DNA of 64,000 nucleotides from Hyphomicrobium sp. (GCF_003987855.1 NZ_RXIZ01000007.1:276374-340373), one strand, 5' to 3'. Positions 19,501 to 27,906 are shown, counted from the first letter of the stretch. The notes: generated from the sequence alone by a model not told the origin. A program made the numbers and translations.

Positions 19501-19526
19501 AATACATCGGCAGTTTTCAATGTATC
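19501..19526. promoter_or_regulatory. Candidate LysR operator
   Basis: An imperfect inverted repeat ATACAT...ATGTAT with a 12-base spacer sits in the AT-rich 131-base region between the divergent lysR and ABC operon. Such T-N11-A-type dyads are where LysR proteins bind. Only this arrangement supports it. Confidence 0.4.
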
Positions 19527-19603
19527 ATTCCAATAATCAATATTTTCATGGATGTTATTTTGCCCAACTCTCTCATCTGGAGTTGTGTCGTTAGCGAGGG
19601 GTT

Positions 19604-20629
19604 ATGACCATGCATTCAGGAACAGGTTTCCGCCGGCTCGCCGGTGTCGGTCTCGCTTTAGTCGTATGGGCGGGGGCGTCGCTCTCGGCGCGAGCGGACG
19701 AAAAGATCCGCATTCTCTGTCCGACGTGGAGCGGTTACGCGCCGGTATTCGTGGCCCAGGACCTCGGCTACTTCAAAGCCCTGGGCATCGACGTCGAAAT
19801 CAAGTTCGAGGACGAACGCGCCAACGTCATGGCCGCGATGGATCGCAAGGACATCGAGGTCGACATGCGTACCGTCGGCGAATACCAGGGCAAGCCGCGT
19901 GACGCCAAGACGCCGGGGATTATCATCGGCACGATTGACGAATCCCTGGGCGGCGACGGGGTCATCGCGCCCGGAGACATTACCTCGGTCGAGCAGCTGA
20001 AAGGCAAGACCGTCGCTTCCGAGCCCAACATTCCAGGCCGGCTTCTCCTCCAGATGGCGCTGAAGAAAAAAGGCCTGACGTTATCCGACCTCGACGTCAA
20101 GCAGATCGCGACGGCCGACACGGTGGCGGTGTTCGCCGACCCTTCGATCTCCGCGGTCGTGTCCTATCAGCCGAACCTTTCCCAAGCCCTCGACAAGATC
20201 AAGCAGCGCAACCCGCACGTACTCCTGTCGTCGGCGCAATATCCCGGCATCATTGTCGACGTCATCATCGCGCGTCAGGATGATCTCAAGGCCAACCCTG
20301 AGAAGTACAAGAAATTCCTGATCGGCATCTTCAAGGCGATCGATTACTTCAAGACGAATAAGGCAGACTTCATCAAGCTCTCGGCGCCTCACTTCAACCT
20401 GACGCCGGAAGAGTTCGGCGCTTCGATCGAAGGCAGCCTAGAGTACACGGGCTACAAGCAGACCTCCGGATATTTCGGCAAGGCCGGCGCGCCTGGTTCG
20501 CTCTACAAAGTCTTCGACGAGGTGATGCAGTTGAACCTCGAGAATGGCGCTGCGGACCATAACCTCAAGTCGGCAGAGCAGATCGACAATGGGGTCGTAT
20601 CGTCTATCACTGAAGCCGACCTCAAATAG
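19604..20629 (+). CDS. ABC transporter substrate-binding protein, NitT/TauT type
   Basis: 341 residues. A signal peptide ends near LSARADE; the mature domain has the NMT1/SsuA-like fold, with APVFVAQDLGYFKALGIDVEIK at the start and family segments such as LKGKTVASEPNIPG. It captures a substrate in the periplasm for the permease and ATPase encoded next. A second ATG two codons in has better spacing from GAGGGG and may be the true start. The eight genes from here to 26102 lie on one strand with gaps of at most 29 bases or overlaps. Substrate unknown; downstream enzymes suggest a guanidino or amidino compound. Confidence 0.92.
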   Translation: MTMHSGTGFRRLAGVGLALVVWAGASLSARADEKIRILCPTWSGYAPVFVAQDLGYFKALGIDVEIKFEDERANVMAAMDRKDIEVDMRTVGEYQGKPRDAKTPGIIIGTIDESLGGDGVIAPGDITSVEQLKGKTVASEPNIPGRLLLQMALKKKGLTLSDLDVKQIATADTVAVFADPSISAVVSYQPNLSQALDKIKQRNPHVLLSSAQYPGIIVDVIIARQDDLKANPEKYKKFLIGIFKAIDYFKTNKADFIKLSAPHFNLTPEEFGASIEGSLEYTGYKQTSGYFGKAGAPGSLYKVFDEVMQLNLENGAADHNLKSAEQIDNGVVSSITEADLK

Positions 20630-20658
20630 CAAAGCGACGAGCCAAGCTGGACGATCAC

Positions 20659-21534
20659 GTGACAACAAAAATGACAGCGACGCAGGCGATCGAAGTGGAC
20701 GGCGAAGGGGCTGCAATGTCGGATGAGCAGCCCCAGCGCATCGCGCGGCGGCCACGCAACCAGTTCTTTGTGTTCCGCGGCACGATGTCGAAGCGTGCGC
20801 AGGTCGCGACCTCGATTACCGCAAGCGTTGTTGTCATTGCCGTGTGGGAAGTCGCCACCCGGCTCGGCTGGATCAATTCCCTCTTCTTGCCGCCACCCAG
20901 CGTCACCGTCGAGACGCTGTGGACGATGATCACCCAGAAGCACCTTCTCTGGAATGCGGGAATTTCGACGCTGCGGGTCTGGGTTGCCTTCGCGCTCTCC
21001 GTCGTCATGGCCGTGCCGATCGGGATTGCAATGTCCAGTTTTCGCGGTGTCGGCGCGGCGCTCGAACCGATCGTCGATTTCATTCGCTATCTTCCCGTGC
21101 CCGCACTCGTGCCGCTCAGCATCATTTGGTTCGGAGTTGGCGAGACGACGAAAATCTTTCTTCTTTGGCTCGGCACCTTTTTCCAGCTCGTCCTGCTGGT
21201 CGCCGACGATATGCGGCGTGTCCCTCAGGAATACGTGGAAATCGCCTACACCGTTGGCGCCCGCCCCTTCCAGATGCTCTCCGACGTCGCCTTCCGAGCC
21301 ATGCAGCCGAGCCTATTCGACAATCTGCGCATCACGCTCGGCTGGTGCTGGACGTACCTGATCATCGCCGAGATCGTCGCCGCCGATAACGGCCTGGGCT
21401 TCGTCATCTGGGCAGCGCGGCGTTACATGAACACGTCGGAAGTCATGGCCGGGGTCGTCACCATCGGTCTCATCGGCCTGCTGACCGATCAGATCCTCCG
21501 CCTCGTCCACAAGCGTCTTTTCCGATATCTCTGA
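20659..21534 (+). CDS. ABC transporter permease, NitT/TauT (SsuC) type
   Basis: 291 residues, six transmembrane helices. The coupling-loop signature is visible around EYVEIAYTVGARPFQMLSDVAF, where the ATPase docks. Start GTG at 20659 chosen for the GGA-containing site upstream; an ATG four codons in is possible. It forms the membrane channel of the importer with the binding protein before it and the ATPase after it. Confidence 0.92.
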   Translation: MTTKMTATQAIEVDGEGAAMSDEQPQRIARRPRNQFFVFRGTMSKRAQVATSITASVVVIAVWEVATRLGWINSLFLPPPSVTVETLWTMITQKHLLWNAGISTLRVWVAFALSVVMAVPIGIAMSSFRGVGAALEPIVDFIRYLPVPALVPLSIIWFGVGETTKIFLLWLGTFFQLVLLVADDMRRVPQEYVEIAYTVGARPFQMLSDVAFRAMQPSLFDNLRITLGWCWTYLIIAEIVAADNGLGFVIWAARRYMNTSEVMAGVVTIGLIGLLTDQILRLVHKRLFRYL

Positions 21535-21542
21535 GAGGCGCG

Positions 21543-22322
21543 ATGGCACCGGCTCCATATCTGGTGTTCGACGGCGTCACCAAGTATTTCGGCGATCTCG
21601 AAGTCGTCGCGCCGAGCTTCAATCTCGACATCGCACGCAACGAGTTCATCGTATTCTTGGGTCCCTCGGGCTCCGGCAAGACGACGCTGATGCGCATGGT
21701 GGGAGGGCTTGAAACCCCGAGCAGCGGCGAAATCCGCCTCCGCGGCCAAGCGATCCGCGAGCCCGATCGCGACCGCGGCATGGTCTTCCAATCCTATTCG
21801 TCCTTCCCCTGGCTTACGGTCGCGCAGAACGTTGCCTTCGGCATGAAGTATCGCCTCGACCTCACACCCGATAGGAAGAAGGCGCGGCTCGACCACTATC
21901 TGAAACTCGTCGGCCTCAGCGATTTCTCCGACGCCTATCCGAATAAGGTATCCGGTGGCATGCGTCAGCGAATTGCGATCGCGCGCACGCTGGCAGCCGG
22001 CTCCGATGTTCTTCTGATGGACGAGCCTTTCGGCGCGCTTGATGCACAGCGGCGGGAAGATCTCCAAATCGAGTTGCGCCGCATTCAGCAGCAGGACGCC
22101 AAGACCATCATTTTCGTGACGCACGATGTCGACGAAGCCGTATTCCTGGCCGATCGCATCATCGTGTTCTCGAAGCGCCCGGCCCGAATGCTTGAAGAAG
22201 TCGATATCGCCGCCGAGCTGGGCCCCGATCGCACGCTCGAACTTCGCGATAGCGAGCGCTTCTTCAAGCTGCGAACGCAGGTTTTGAAATTCGTCCGCGC
22301 TGCCGCAGGCCACGACAATTAG
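21543..22322 (+). CDS. ABC transporter ATP-binding protein, NitT/TauT (SsuB) type
   Basis: 259 residues. Walker A GPSGSGKTTLMRM, Q-loop VFQSYSSFPWLTV, signature SGGMRQRIAIARTLA, Walker B VLLMDEPFGALDAQ and H-loop VTHDVDEAVFLADRI are all intact. It powers the importer encoded by the two preceding genes and begins eight bases after the permease. Confidence 0.95.
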   Translation: MAPAPYLVFDGVTKYFGDLEVVAPSFNLDIARNEFIVFLGPSGSGKTTLMRMVGGLETPSSGEIRLRGQAIREPDRDRGMVFQSYSSFPWLTVAQNVAFGMKYRLDLTPDRKKARLDHYLKLVGLSDFSDAYPNKVSGGMRQRIAIARTLAAGSDVLLMDEPFGALDAQRREDLQIELRRIQQQDAKTIIFVTHDVDEAVFLADRIIVFSKRPARMLEEVDIAAELGPDRTLELRDSERFFKLRTQVLKFVRAAAGHDN

Positions 22323-22347
22323 AGCGCGAAGCGCCGCAGGAACAGAA

Positions 22348-23121
22348 ATGTCGATCAACCTCGAAAACAAGCGAGTGCTCGTAACCGGCGCCAGCCGCGG
22401 CATTGGCTTCGGCATTGCGGAGGGGTTCGCCGAAGCCGGAGCGGATTTGGCGATCCTCGCTGACGACGACACGATCCATGACGCTGCTTCGGAATTATCG
22501 AAAGCCTATAGACGACCGGTTCGATCGTTTGTCGCCGACATCACGGACAAAGCGGCTGTCGCAACGGCTCTCGCCGAGATCTCGGGCCTCGATGTGCTCG
22601 TCAACAATGCCGGCCTAGAACTGATCACACCATTGACCGATCCGAGCGAGGAAATCGACGCCACGTTTGCTCGCATCATCGACATCAACATTCGCGGCAC
22701 TTGGAATGTTACGCGCGCAGCCCTACCGCTTCTCGATCGCGGCGCGCGCATCATCAATACGGCATCCGTCTGGTCGAAAAGCGCGGTCGGCGAATTTGCG
22801 GCCTACATCGCGTCAAAGCACGCAGTCGTCGGCCTCACCCGAACCTTCGCCCGGGAACTCGGACCGCGAGGCATAACTGTGAACGCCGTCTGCCCCGGAT
22901 GGGTGCGCACCGTCGCTTCCGTTCGCTCCGCAAATGTGATGGCGACGCGATCGAACCGGAGCGAAGCCGACATCTTCGCCGATGTCGTCGCCGCTCAGTG
23001 CCTCCCGGGCCTGATGGAACCGCAGGACGTTGCCGGCCTCTACCTCTTCCTCGCGAGCGATCTCGCAGTCAACATCACCGGCCAAGCGATTGGCGTCGAC
23101 CGCGGAGAGTTTCTCGGATGA
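22348..23121 (+). CDS. SDR-family oxidoreductase (first of tandem pair)
   Basis: 257 residues. Classical short-chain dehydrogenase: cofactor motif TGASRGIGFGIAEGF near residue 11, NNAG near residue 86, catalytic Tyr-x3-Lys in AAYIASKHAVVG, and C-terminal GQAIGVDRG. It probably oxidises or reduces a hydroxyl/keto group of the imported compound with NAD(P). AGGAAC precedes the ATG. Its stop overlaps the next SDR start (ATGA). Substrate unknown. Confidence 0.92.
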   Translation: MSINLENKRVLVTGASRGIGFGIAEGFAEAGADLAILADDDTIHDAASELSKAYRRPVRSFVADITDKAAVATALAEISGLDVLVNNAGLELITPLTDPSEEIDATFARIIDINIRGTWNVTRAALPLLDRGARIINTASVWSKSAVGEFAAYIASKHAVVGLTRTFARELGPRGITVNAVCPGWVRTVASVRSANVMATRSNRSEADIFADVVAAQCLPGLMEPQDVAGLYLFLASDLAVNITGQAIGVDRGEFLG

Positions 23122-23831
23122 ATCCGGAATTCAAAGACCTCAAGGTCGTGGTCGTCGGCGCAGCAAGCGGCATCGGACTTGCGACTGCAAACCTTTTTGA
23201 GGAAAAGGGCGCCCGCGTCGCTAGGCTCGATCACACCCCCATCACCGGCGACCTGGCGTTCAAGGTCGACGTAACGGACGAACTTCAGGTCGCCGAGGCC
23301 ATATCTGCCGCAGACAACGCGCTCGGCCGCATCGACGTGATGATCAACACCGCCGCGATCTTTCGTTACGGACCGCTGCTCGATACTTCCGTTTCCGATG
23401 TCCGGCGCGTGTTCGACGTCAATCTCGTCGGCTCATTTCTCGTCACGCGCGAAGCCGTCCGCGCAATGAAAAGCCGCGGCAAAGGCGGCAGGATCATCCT
23501 GTTCAGCTCCGAGCTTGCCCAACTCGGTCGCGAGCATCACGCCGCCTATTGCGCATCGAAAGCCGGCATTAGCGCGATGGTACGCTGTTGGGCAAAGGAA
23601 TTCGGACCGGACATCCTCGTCAACGCCGTCGCGCCCGGTCCGACGGATACACCGCTTCTTGATTTCGAAAATCTGCCTGACGCCTGGAAGCGCCTGGAGA
23701 CATCCAACCCGCTTAGCCGGATTGGGCGGCCGCAAGAAGTGGCTGAGGCCGTCCTTTTTCTCGCTGGACCCGGCTCGAGTTTCATCACCGGACAAGTCTT
23801 AGGCGTCAACGGCGGCGCATCGATGGTTTGA
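23118..23831 (+). CDS. SDR-family oxidoreductase (second of tandem pair)
   Basis: 237 residues from the ATG that overlaps the previous stop. The frame stays open far upstream, but that part lies inside the first SDR and is not family-like. Motifs: VGAASGIGLATANLFEEKG, N-T-A-A in place of NNAG, catalytic AAYCASKAGISAM, and GPTDTPLLDF after the active site. The two SDRs are only distantly alike, so this is not a recent duplication; they probably act on different steps of one pathway. Confidence 0.92.
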   Translation: MNPEFKDLKVVVVGAASGIGLATANLFEEKGARVARLDHTPITGDLAFKVDVTDELQVAEAISAADNALGRIDVMINTAAIFRYGPLLDTSVSDVRRVFDVNLVGSFLVTREAVRAMKSRGKGGRIILFSSELAQLGREHHAAYCASKAGISAMVRCWAKEFGPDILVNAVAPGPTDTPLLDFENLPDAWKRLETSNPLSRIGRPQEVAEAVLFLAGPGSSFITGQVLGVNGGASMV

Positions 23832-23842
23832 GGGAAGAGATA

Positions 23843-24631
23843 ATGACCGATCGCATCTTCATGAATGAGATGAGCTGGACGACGTACCAAAAGCGCGTCG
23901 AAGCCGGCGCACTCATCTTGCTACCCACCGGCGCCACAGAACAACACGGGCCGCATCTGCCAATGGGCACCGACGCGATGCTCGCGACCGCCGTCTCAGC
24001 CGATGTCGCAAAGCGGATCGACGCCATCGTCGCGCCTGTTCTTTCCTTCGGATACAAGTCGCAACCCAAAATGGGCGGCGGCAATCATTTCTGCGGCACG
24101 ACCAGTCTCGATGCAGACACGCTCGCGCACGTTCTGCGTGACGTGATCAAGGAGTTCGCTCGTCACGGCGTGCGGCGGCTCGTGCTCATCAATGGGCACT
24201 ACGAGAACATGATGTTCACGATCGAGGGCGTCGACCTCGCCCGCCGTGAACTAGCGTATATGGGCATCCATGATTTCGAGGTCATGCGGCTCGAGTACTG
24301 GGACTTTACCAGGCGCGAGACGATCGAGAAGATCTTCCCCGAAAGCTTTCCAGGCTTCGACCTTGAACACGCGGCGGTGATGGAAACATCGCTGATGCTT
24401 CATCATCATCCCCATCTCGTCGACATGGACGCACTTCCCGACGACAAGCCTGCGAGTTTCCCGCCATACGACATGTATCCGACCCGCACGGGTTGGGTGC
24501 CATGCTCCGGCGTCCTGTCGCCCGCGCACGGATGCTCCGCCGAAAAAGGCAAGCTGCTCGCCGACGACTACGCGAGCGGCGTGACGGCCGCGATCCTCAA
24601 GGAATTCCCGACCGTGAAGGAGAAATCATGA
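23843..24631 (+). CDS. Creatininase-family amidohydrolase
   Basis: 262 residues, start fixed by AGGGAAGAG five bases upstream. Creatinine amidohydrolases open the creatinine ring to creatine with two metal ions. The ligand set aligns with the Pseudomonas putida enzyme as I recall it: E33 and H35 in TEQHGPH, D44, H119 and E121 in NGHYEN; W153 in YWDF and H176 in DLEHAA also match. The second pocket tryptophan (W174 of that enzyme) is phenylalanine here (F172), so the substrate may differ from creatinine. No creatinase or sarcosine oxidase gene is nearby. The stop overlaps the DUF1989 start. Confidence 0.88.
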   Translation: MTDRIFMNEMSWTTYQKRVEAGALILLPTGATEQHGPHLPMGTDAMLATAVSADVAKRIDAIVAPVLSFGYKSQPKMGGGNHFCGTTSLDADTLAHVLRDVIKEFARHGVRRLVLINGHYENMMFTIEGVDLARRELAYMGIHDFEVMRLEYWDFTRRETIEKIFPESFPGFDLEHAAVMETSLMLHHHPHLVDMDALPDDKPASFPPYDMYPTRTGWVPCSGVLSPAHGCSAEKGKLLADDYASGVTAAILKEFPTVKEKS

Positions 24632-25221
24632 GCGAGGTGCATGTCGTGCCCGCGCGGCAGGGTCGTGCTGTCGCGCTTAAGGCTGGACAGTCGATCAAGA
24701 TCATCAACACGCACGGTCATCAGGTCGTGGACACGTGGGCATTCAACGCTCATGACCTCGATGAATTCCTGTCGATGGAGCACATGCGCGCTGCCATCAA
24801 CCGGATCCGACCCCAGCCGGGCGACAAGCTCGTCACCAACAAGCGCCGTCCGATCCTGACGCTCGTGGAGGACACGTCTCCCGGCGTGCATGACACGTTC
24901 ATCGCCGCCTGTGACGTTTATCGGTACCAGGGGCTCGGCGTTGCCGATTACCACGAAAATTGCGCCGATAATCTTCGCGCCGGCATGTCGGGACTAGGGC
25001 TTGAACCGCCGGGAGTGCCTTCACCTCTCAATCTTTGGATGAACATTCCCGTAAAGGCCGATGGCAGCATCGGCTGGGAAGAGCCGGTCTCCAAGCCGGG
25101 CGACTACGTCGTTCTGAAAGCCGAGATGGATTGCATCGTGGCTATGTCCGCGTGCCCGCAGGACATCATCTGCATCAACAAGGGCGCGCCGACTGATGCC
25201 CACTACGAGGTTCTTGCATGA
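24628..25221 (+). CDS. DUF1989 (urea carboxylase-associated) family protein
   Basis: 197 residues, start ATG with AAGGAG six bases upstream and four-base overlap with the creatininase stop. The family core is seen: QVVDTWAFNAHDLDEFLSMEHMR, DTFIAACDVYRYQ, CADNLRAGMSGLGLEP, SPLNLWMNIPV and MDCIVAMSACPQDI with conserved cysteines and histidines suited to metal binding. Related paralogue pairs next to urea/guanidine carboxylase act as carboxyguanidine deiminase. Here no carboxylase is present and only one copy occurs, so a hydrolytic step on an amidino group is plausible but unproven. Confidence 0.88.
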   Translation: MSEVHVVPARQGRAVALKAGQSIKIINTHGHQVVDTWAFNAHDLDEFLSMEHMRAAINRIRPQPGDKLVTNKRRPILTLVEDTSPGVHDTFIAACDVYRYQGLGVADYHENCADNLRAGMSGLGLEPPGVPSPLNLWMNIPVKADGSIGWEEPVSKPGDYVVLKAEMDCIVAMSACPQDIICINKGAPTDAHYEVLA

Positions 25222-26102
25222 TCACGACGACTGCCACCACGACAATTCCGTGGGGTCTTGATTCCGAAACCGGCGTGTTGCGCCACGTGCTTCTCGGCAA
25301 GCCCGATCATTTTGAATGGCGACCCGTCGGCGCCGTGTCGCGCCAGACAATCGCGCTCGGCCTTCACTTCGATGCACAGGCCGCGATGGCCCAGCATCGT
25401 GAAATGGTAGACGTCTTCGAACAGGCCGGAGTGACGTGCCATTGGCTCGATGCCCGGCCGGAGCTGAAATACGGCGTGTTCGCCCGCGACTCGAGCGTCA
25501 TGACGCCGTTTGGCGCTGTCATCACGATGCTGCAGACGCGCTATCGCCGTGGCGACTACGCGCTCACCTTCAAATTCTACGAAGAAGCTGGCATCCCGAT
25601 CTGGAACATGATCACCGCCGGACACTTTGAAGGCGGCGACTTCATGGTCGTGGAACCGGGCTTCGTGCTCTGCGGCTATGGCGGCGAACGTTCCGAAAAG
25701 GAAGGCGCGGAACAGATGTGTTCCTGGTTCGCCGCGAAAGGCTGGGAAGCGTACACTGTTCCCTTCCCCTCACATTTCGTCCATCTCGATGTTTCGGTCG
25801 GTTTCATCAACCGCAAGCTCGTCGCTGTCGCGCCTGATGCGCACCAACCGTGGTTTCTCGATCTCCTGAAGTCGAAGGGCTATGAGATCCTGCCGGTGTC
25901 GTATCATGACGCCACGCAACTCGGGACCAACATCGTGGCTCTTGGCAACGATCGGGTTCTTTCGACCGCCGCCAACAAAGATTTAAACGCCCGCATGCGC
26001 GCGCACGGCATCGAAGTCTTCGATCCTGACTTGCGCATGTTCACACTAGGCGGCGGCGGCCCGCACTGCTTGTGCCAAGCCCTGCAGCGAGACCCGCTTT
26101 AA
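25218..26102 (+). CDS. Guanidine-modifying hydrolase (DDAH/arginine deiminase fold)
   Basis: 294 residues; the start overlaps the DUF1989 stop (ATGA). Beta/alpha-propeller guanidino-enzyme motifs are visible: FARDSSVM near residue 89, the acidic substrate-binding EGGD (E138), the catalytic-type histidine in HLDVSV (H189) and the C-terminal nucleophile in GGGGPHC (C284), with another Cys at 286. Such enzymes hydrolyse or transfer amidino groups through a Cys-amidino intermediate, for instance dimethylarginine to citrulline. As last gene of the operon it probably acts on the guanidino product of the pathway. Substrate not assignable by sequence alone. Confidence 0.88.
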   Translation: MITTTATTTIPWGLDSETGVLRHVLLGKPDHFEWRPVGAVSRQTIALGLHFDAQAAMAQHREMVDVFEQAGVTCHWLDARPELKYGVFARDSSVMTPFGAVITMLQTRYRRGDYALTFKFYEEAGIPIWNMITAGHFEGGDFMVVEPGFVLCGYGGERSEKEGAEQMCSWFAAKGWEAYTVPFPSHFVHLDVSVGFINRKLVAVAPDAHQPWFLDLLKSKGYEILPVSYHDATQLGTNIVALGNDRVLSTAANKDLNARMRAHGIEVFDPDLRMFTLGGGGPHCLCQALQRDPL

Positions 26103-26280
26103 GCCGTCTGTTTACGTTGCGCTTACCATCGATCGATATTCGAGAAATTTTCCCGATCCGTTGCCGAACTTGCGCCCGCCGCCCGCGATACCTCGGGGCG
26201 GCCCCATTTTGTGTGGACGGCGGCGGGAGTTAAGACATTGAGGTCATTTTCGGCAAAGGATTTGCCGCTAGCGTGCCGGC

Positions 26281-27546
26281 ATGATTCTCCTCGACTATAA
26301 ATCGTTGCTGATGGCACTCAGCTTTTGCAGCGCCGGCGTGGCGCTGACGTTCTTCGTAAGCTGGCTCGTCTCGCAATCCGACCGCTATCTGATGATCTGG
26401 GGTATGGGCTCGACCTCGCTGGTCGTGAGTATCCTGGCGTACTGGAACTTTGTCGCAAACTACTCGCCCGTGATGGGCATGATCGCCTTCTCGGCTCTTG
26501 AGATCGGATTGATCCTCCTGTTCGGAGCCGCTCATCAGTTTCGAACGGGAGTCCTGCCGGTTCGTGAAATGCTGATCGCCGCTGTGGTTGCGAACGCCGC
26601 CACCGCTATACCGATGGCGCTCGGATACGACGGGGTCTGCTACATCATCTTCAACTTTGTCGCTCTTGTCCTGCTGTGTGCGACGGGTCTCGAATATTGG
26701 CGCTGCCGCTCTGAGTCCCCACTCCTCATCGGAACACTGGCCGGCCTTTATGTCATAGGTGGGCTATCGTTTGGCCTTTGCGCGTTTGCGCTGGCTTGGG
26801 ATCAAAGTTGGATCATCAACGGGCCGCCGAATGATTGGGCTGAGAACCTGAACCTCGTCATTTGCCTCATCGATACGGCCGCCATCGGCGCTCTGTCCCT
26901 GGGCCTCAATCAGATAAGGCTGACCCGGCGCCACAAGAAGGAAGCCGAAACGGACGCGCTAACCGGGCTCTTCAACCGCCGTGCCTTCTTCGATCAGGCA
27001 AACCTGTCGCAAAGCACTGCAAGCGTCGTGGTCGTGGTTTTCGATATCGATCATTTCAAGCTGGTCAACGACAGTCACGGCCATCAGATCGGCGACAACG
27101 TGTTGCGGACGTTCGCCCTGACCGTCAGCGATGCCATCAGGGATGAAGATGTTGCCGCCCGCCTCGGCGGCGAGGAGTTTGGTTTGGTTTTGCCGAACGC
27201 GTCCCTGCAGACGGCCCTTCTTGTATCTGAGCGAATTCGAAAAAGATTTTCCGAGCGTCGCTTCCTGTCCGAAGGGCGACTTTTCGGCTGCACGGTGAGC
27301 GCCGGAATCTCCAAAGCCGGCAGAATCGGCGATCTGGAAGCTATGATGGTGCAAGCGGATGCGGCGCTCTACGTGGCGAAGCGCTCGGGCCGGGATCGCG
27401 TCATTCTGTTTTCCAGCCGCGATGATCTGCGGATCTCATCGTCTCGGGGCGAACGGATCGAGCCAGCAGACAGCACGATGGGAACGACCGTCGATATCGC
27501 GCCGCGGATCGCGCAGCGCAAAGCGCGACTGACGCGCCCGCACTAA
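26281..27546 (+). CDS. Membrane-bound diguanylate cyclase (GGDEF)
   Basis: 421 residues. The N-terminal ~210 residues hold about six or seven hydrophobic helices of no family I recognise, presumably a sensor. The GGDEF domain follows, with DALTGLFNRRAF at its start, DIDHFKLVNDSHGH, and active-site GGEEF at residues 296-300. An RxxD inhibitory site (RDED) lies five residues before it, so c-di-GMP feedback is expected. No EAL domain. It is a single-gene unit. Confidence 0.92.
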   Translation: MILLDYKSLLMALSFCSAGVALTFFVSWLVSQSDRYLMIWGMGSTSLVVSILAYWNFVANYSPVMGMIAFSALEIGLILLFGAAHQFRTGVLPVREMLIAAVVANAATAIPMALGYDGVCYIIFNFVALVLLCATGLEYWRCRSESPLLIGTLAGLYVIGGLSFGLCAFALAWDQSWIINGPPNDWAENLNLVICLIDTAAIGALSLGLNQIRLTRRHKKEAETDALTGLFNRRAFFDQANLSQSTASVVVVVFDIDHFKLVNDSHGHQIGDNVLRTFALTVSDAIRDEDVAARLGGEEFGLVLPNASLQTALLVSERIRKRFSERRFLSEGRLFGCTVSAGISKAGRIGDLEAMMVQADAALYVAKRSGRDRVILFSSRDDLRISSSRGERIEPADSTMGTTVDIAPRIAQRKARLTRPH

Positions 27547-27616
27547 TTTCGATGAACTCTCAGTAGCAGCGGAGGAGCGGCGCAGGCCCCGGCGGATGCC
27601 GAAAAGACCGTCTGAC

Positions 27617-27650
27617 AAAAGGGGACCGGCGTTCACGAACAGCCGGTCCG
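27617..27650 (-). terminator. Rho-independent terminator for the small Cys-containing protein gene
   Basis: On the minus strand GGACCGGC pairs with GCCGGTCC, extended by GTTC/GAAC with one bulge, then CCTTTT. It lies a few bases after the stop at 27658 and supports that gene being real. Confidence 0.7.
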
Positions 27651-27657
27651 ACAGCGA

Positions 27658-27906
27658 TTACATCAAGGCTGCCAAGGCGAGTTGTTGGCCATCATACAAT
27701 CCGCCACCACCGGATTGGCCGGCGTGTTGGTCCGCCTGCTGAACACGATATTGGTACGGCAAGTCCGTGCAATAATAAGCACCTGCCCGATCAGCGTCTT
27801 CCCGCGTGTCGAATGCCTCGCCGATCACTTCCGAGGTGCCCCCGAAGCAGCCCTCGTCGTCGCCCCGGCATGCTTCGCACCAGACAACGACCTGAAACCT
27901 TCCCAT
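27658..27906 (-). CDS. Small cysteine-containing hypothetical protein
   Basis: 82 residues. Four cysteines (CEACRGDDEGC and YYC) and an FDTREDADRAGAYY segment suggest a compact, perhaps metal-binding, fold; the C-terminus is Gln/Gly-rich. GAGGGG six bases before the ATG and a terminator after the stop support expression. No family recognised; the function is unknown. Confidence 0.6.
   Translation of the reverse strand: MGRFQVVVWCEACRGDDEGCFGGTSEVIGEAFDTREDADRAGAYYCTDLPYQYRVQQADQHAGQSGGGGLYDGQQLALAALM

Noticed and set aside
19473..19603. Guanidine-type riboswitch ahead of the catabolic operon
   Set aside because: Considered because of the enzymes; only 131 bases separate lysR and the operon, and I recognise none of the conserved ykkC-type elements.
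21489..22472. 327-codon open frame opposite the ABC ATPase
   Set aside because: The plus-strand ATPase has every expected motif; the complement is a codon-bias shadow.
22701..23117. N-terminal extension of the second SDR
   Set aside because: Lies in another frame of the first SDR; the Rossmann motif starts right after the ATG at 23118, which overlaps the previous stop.
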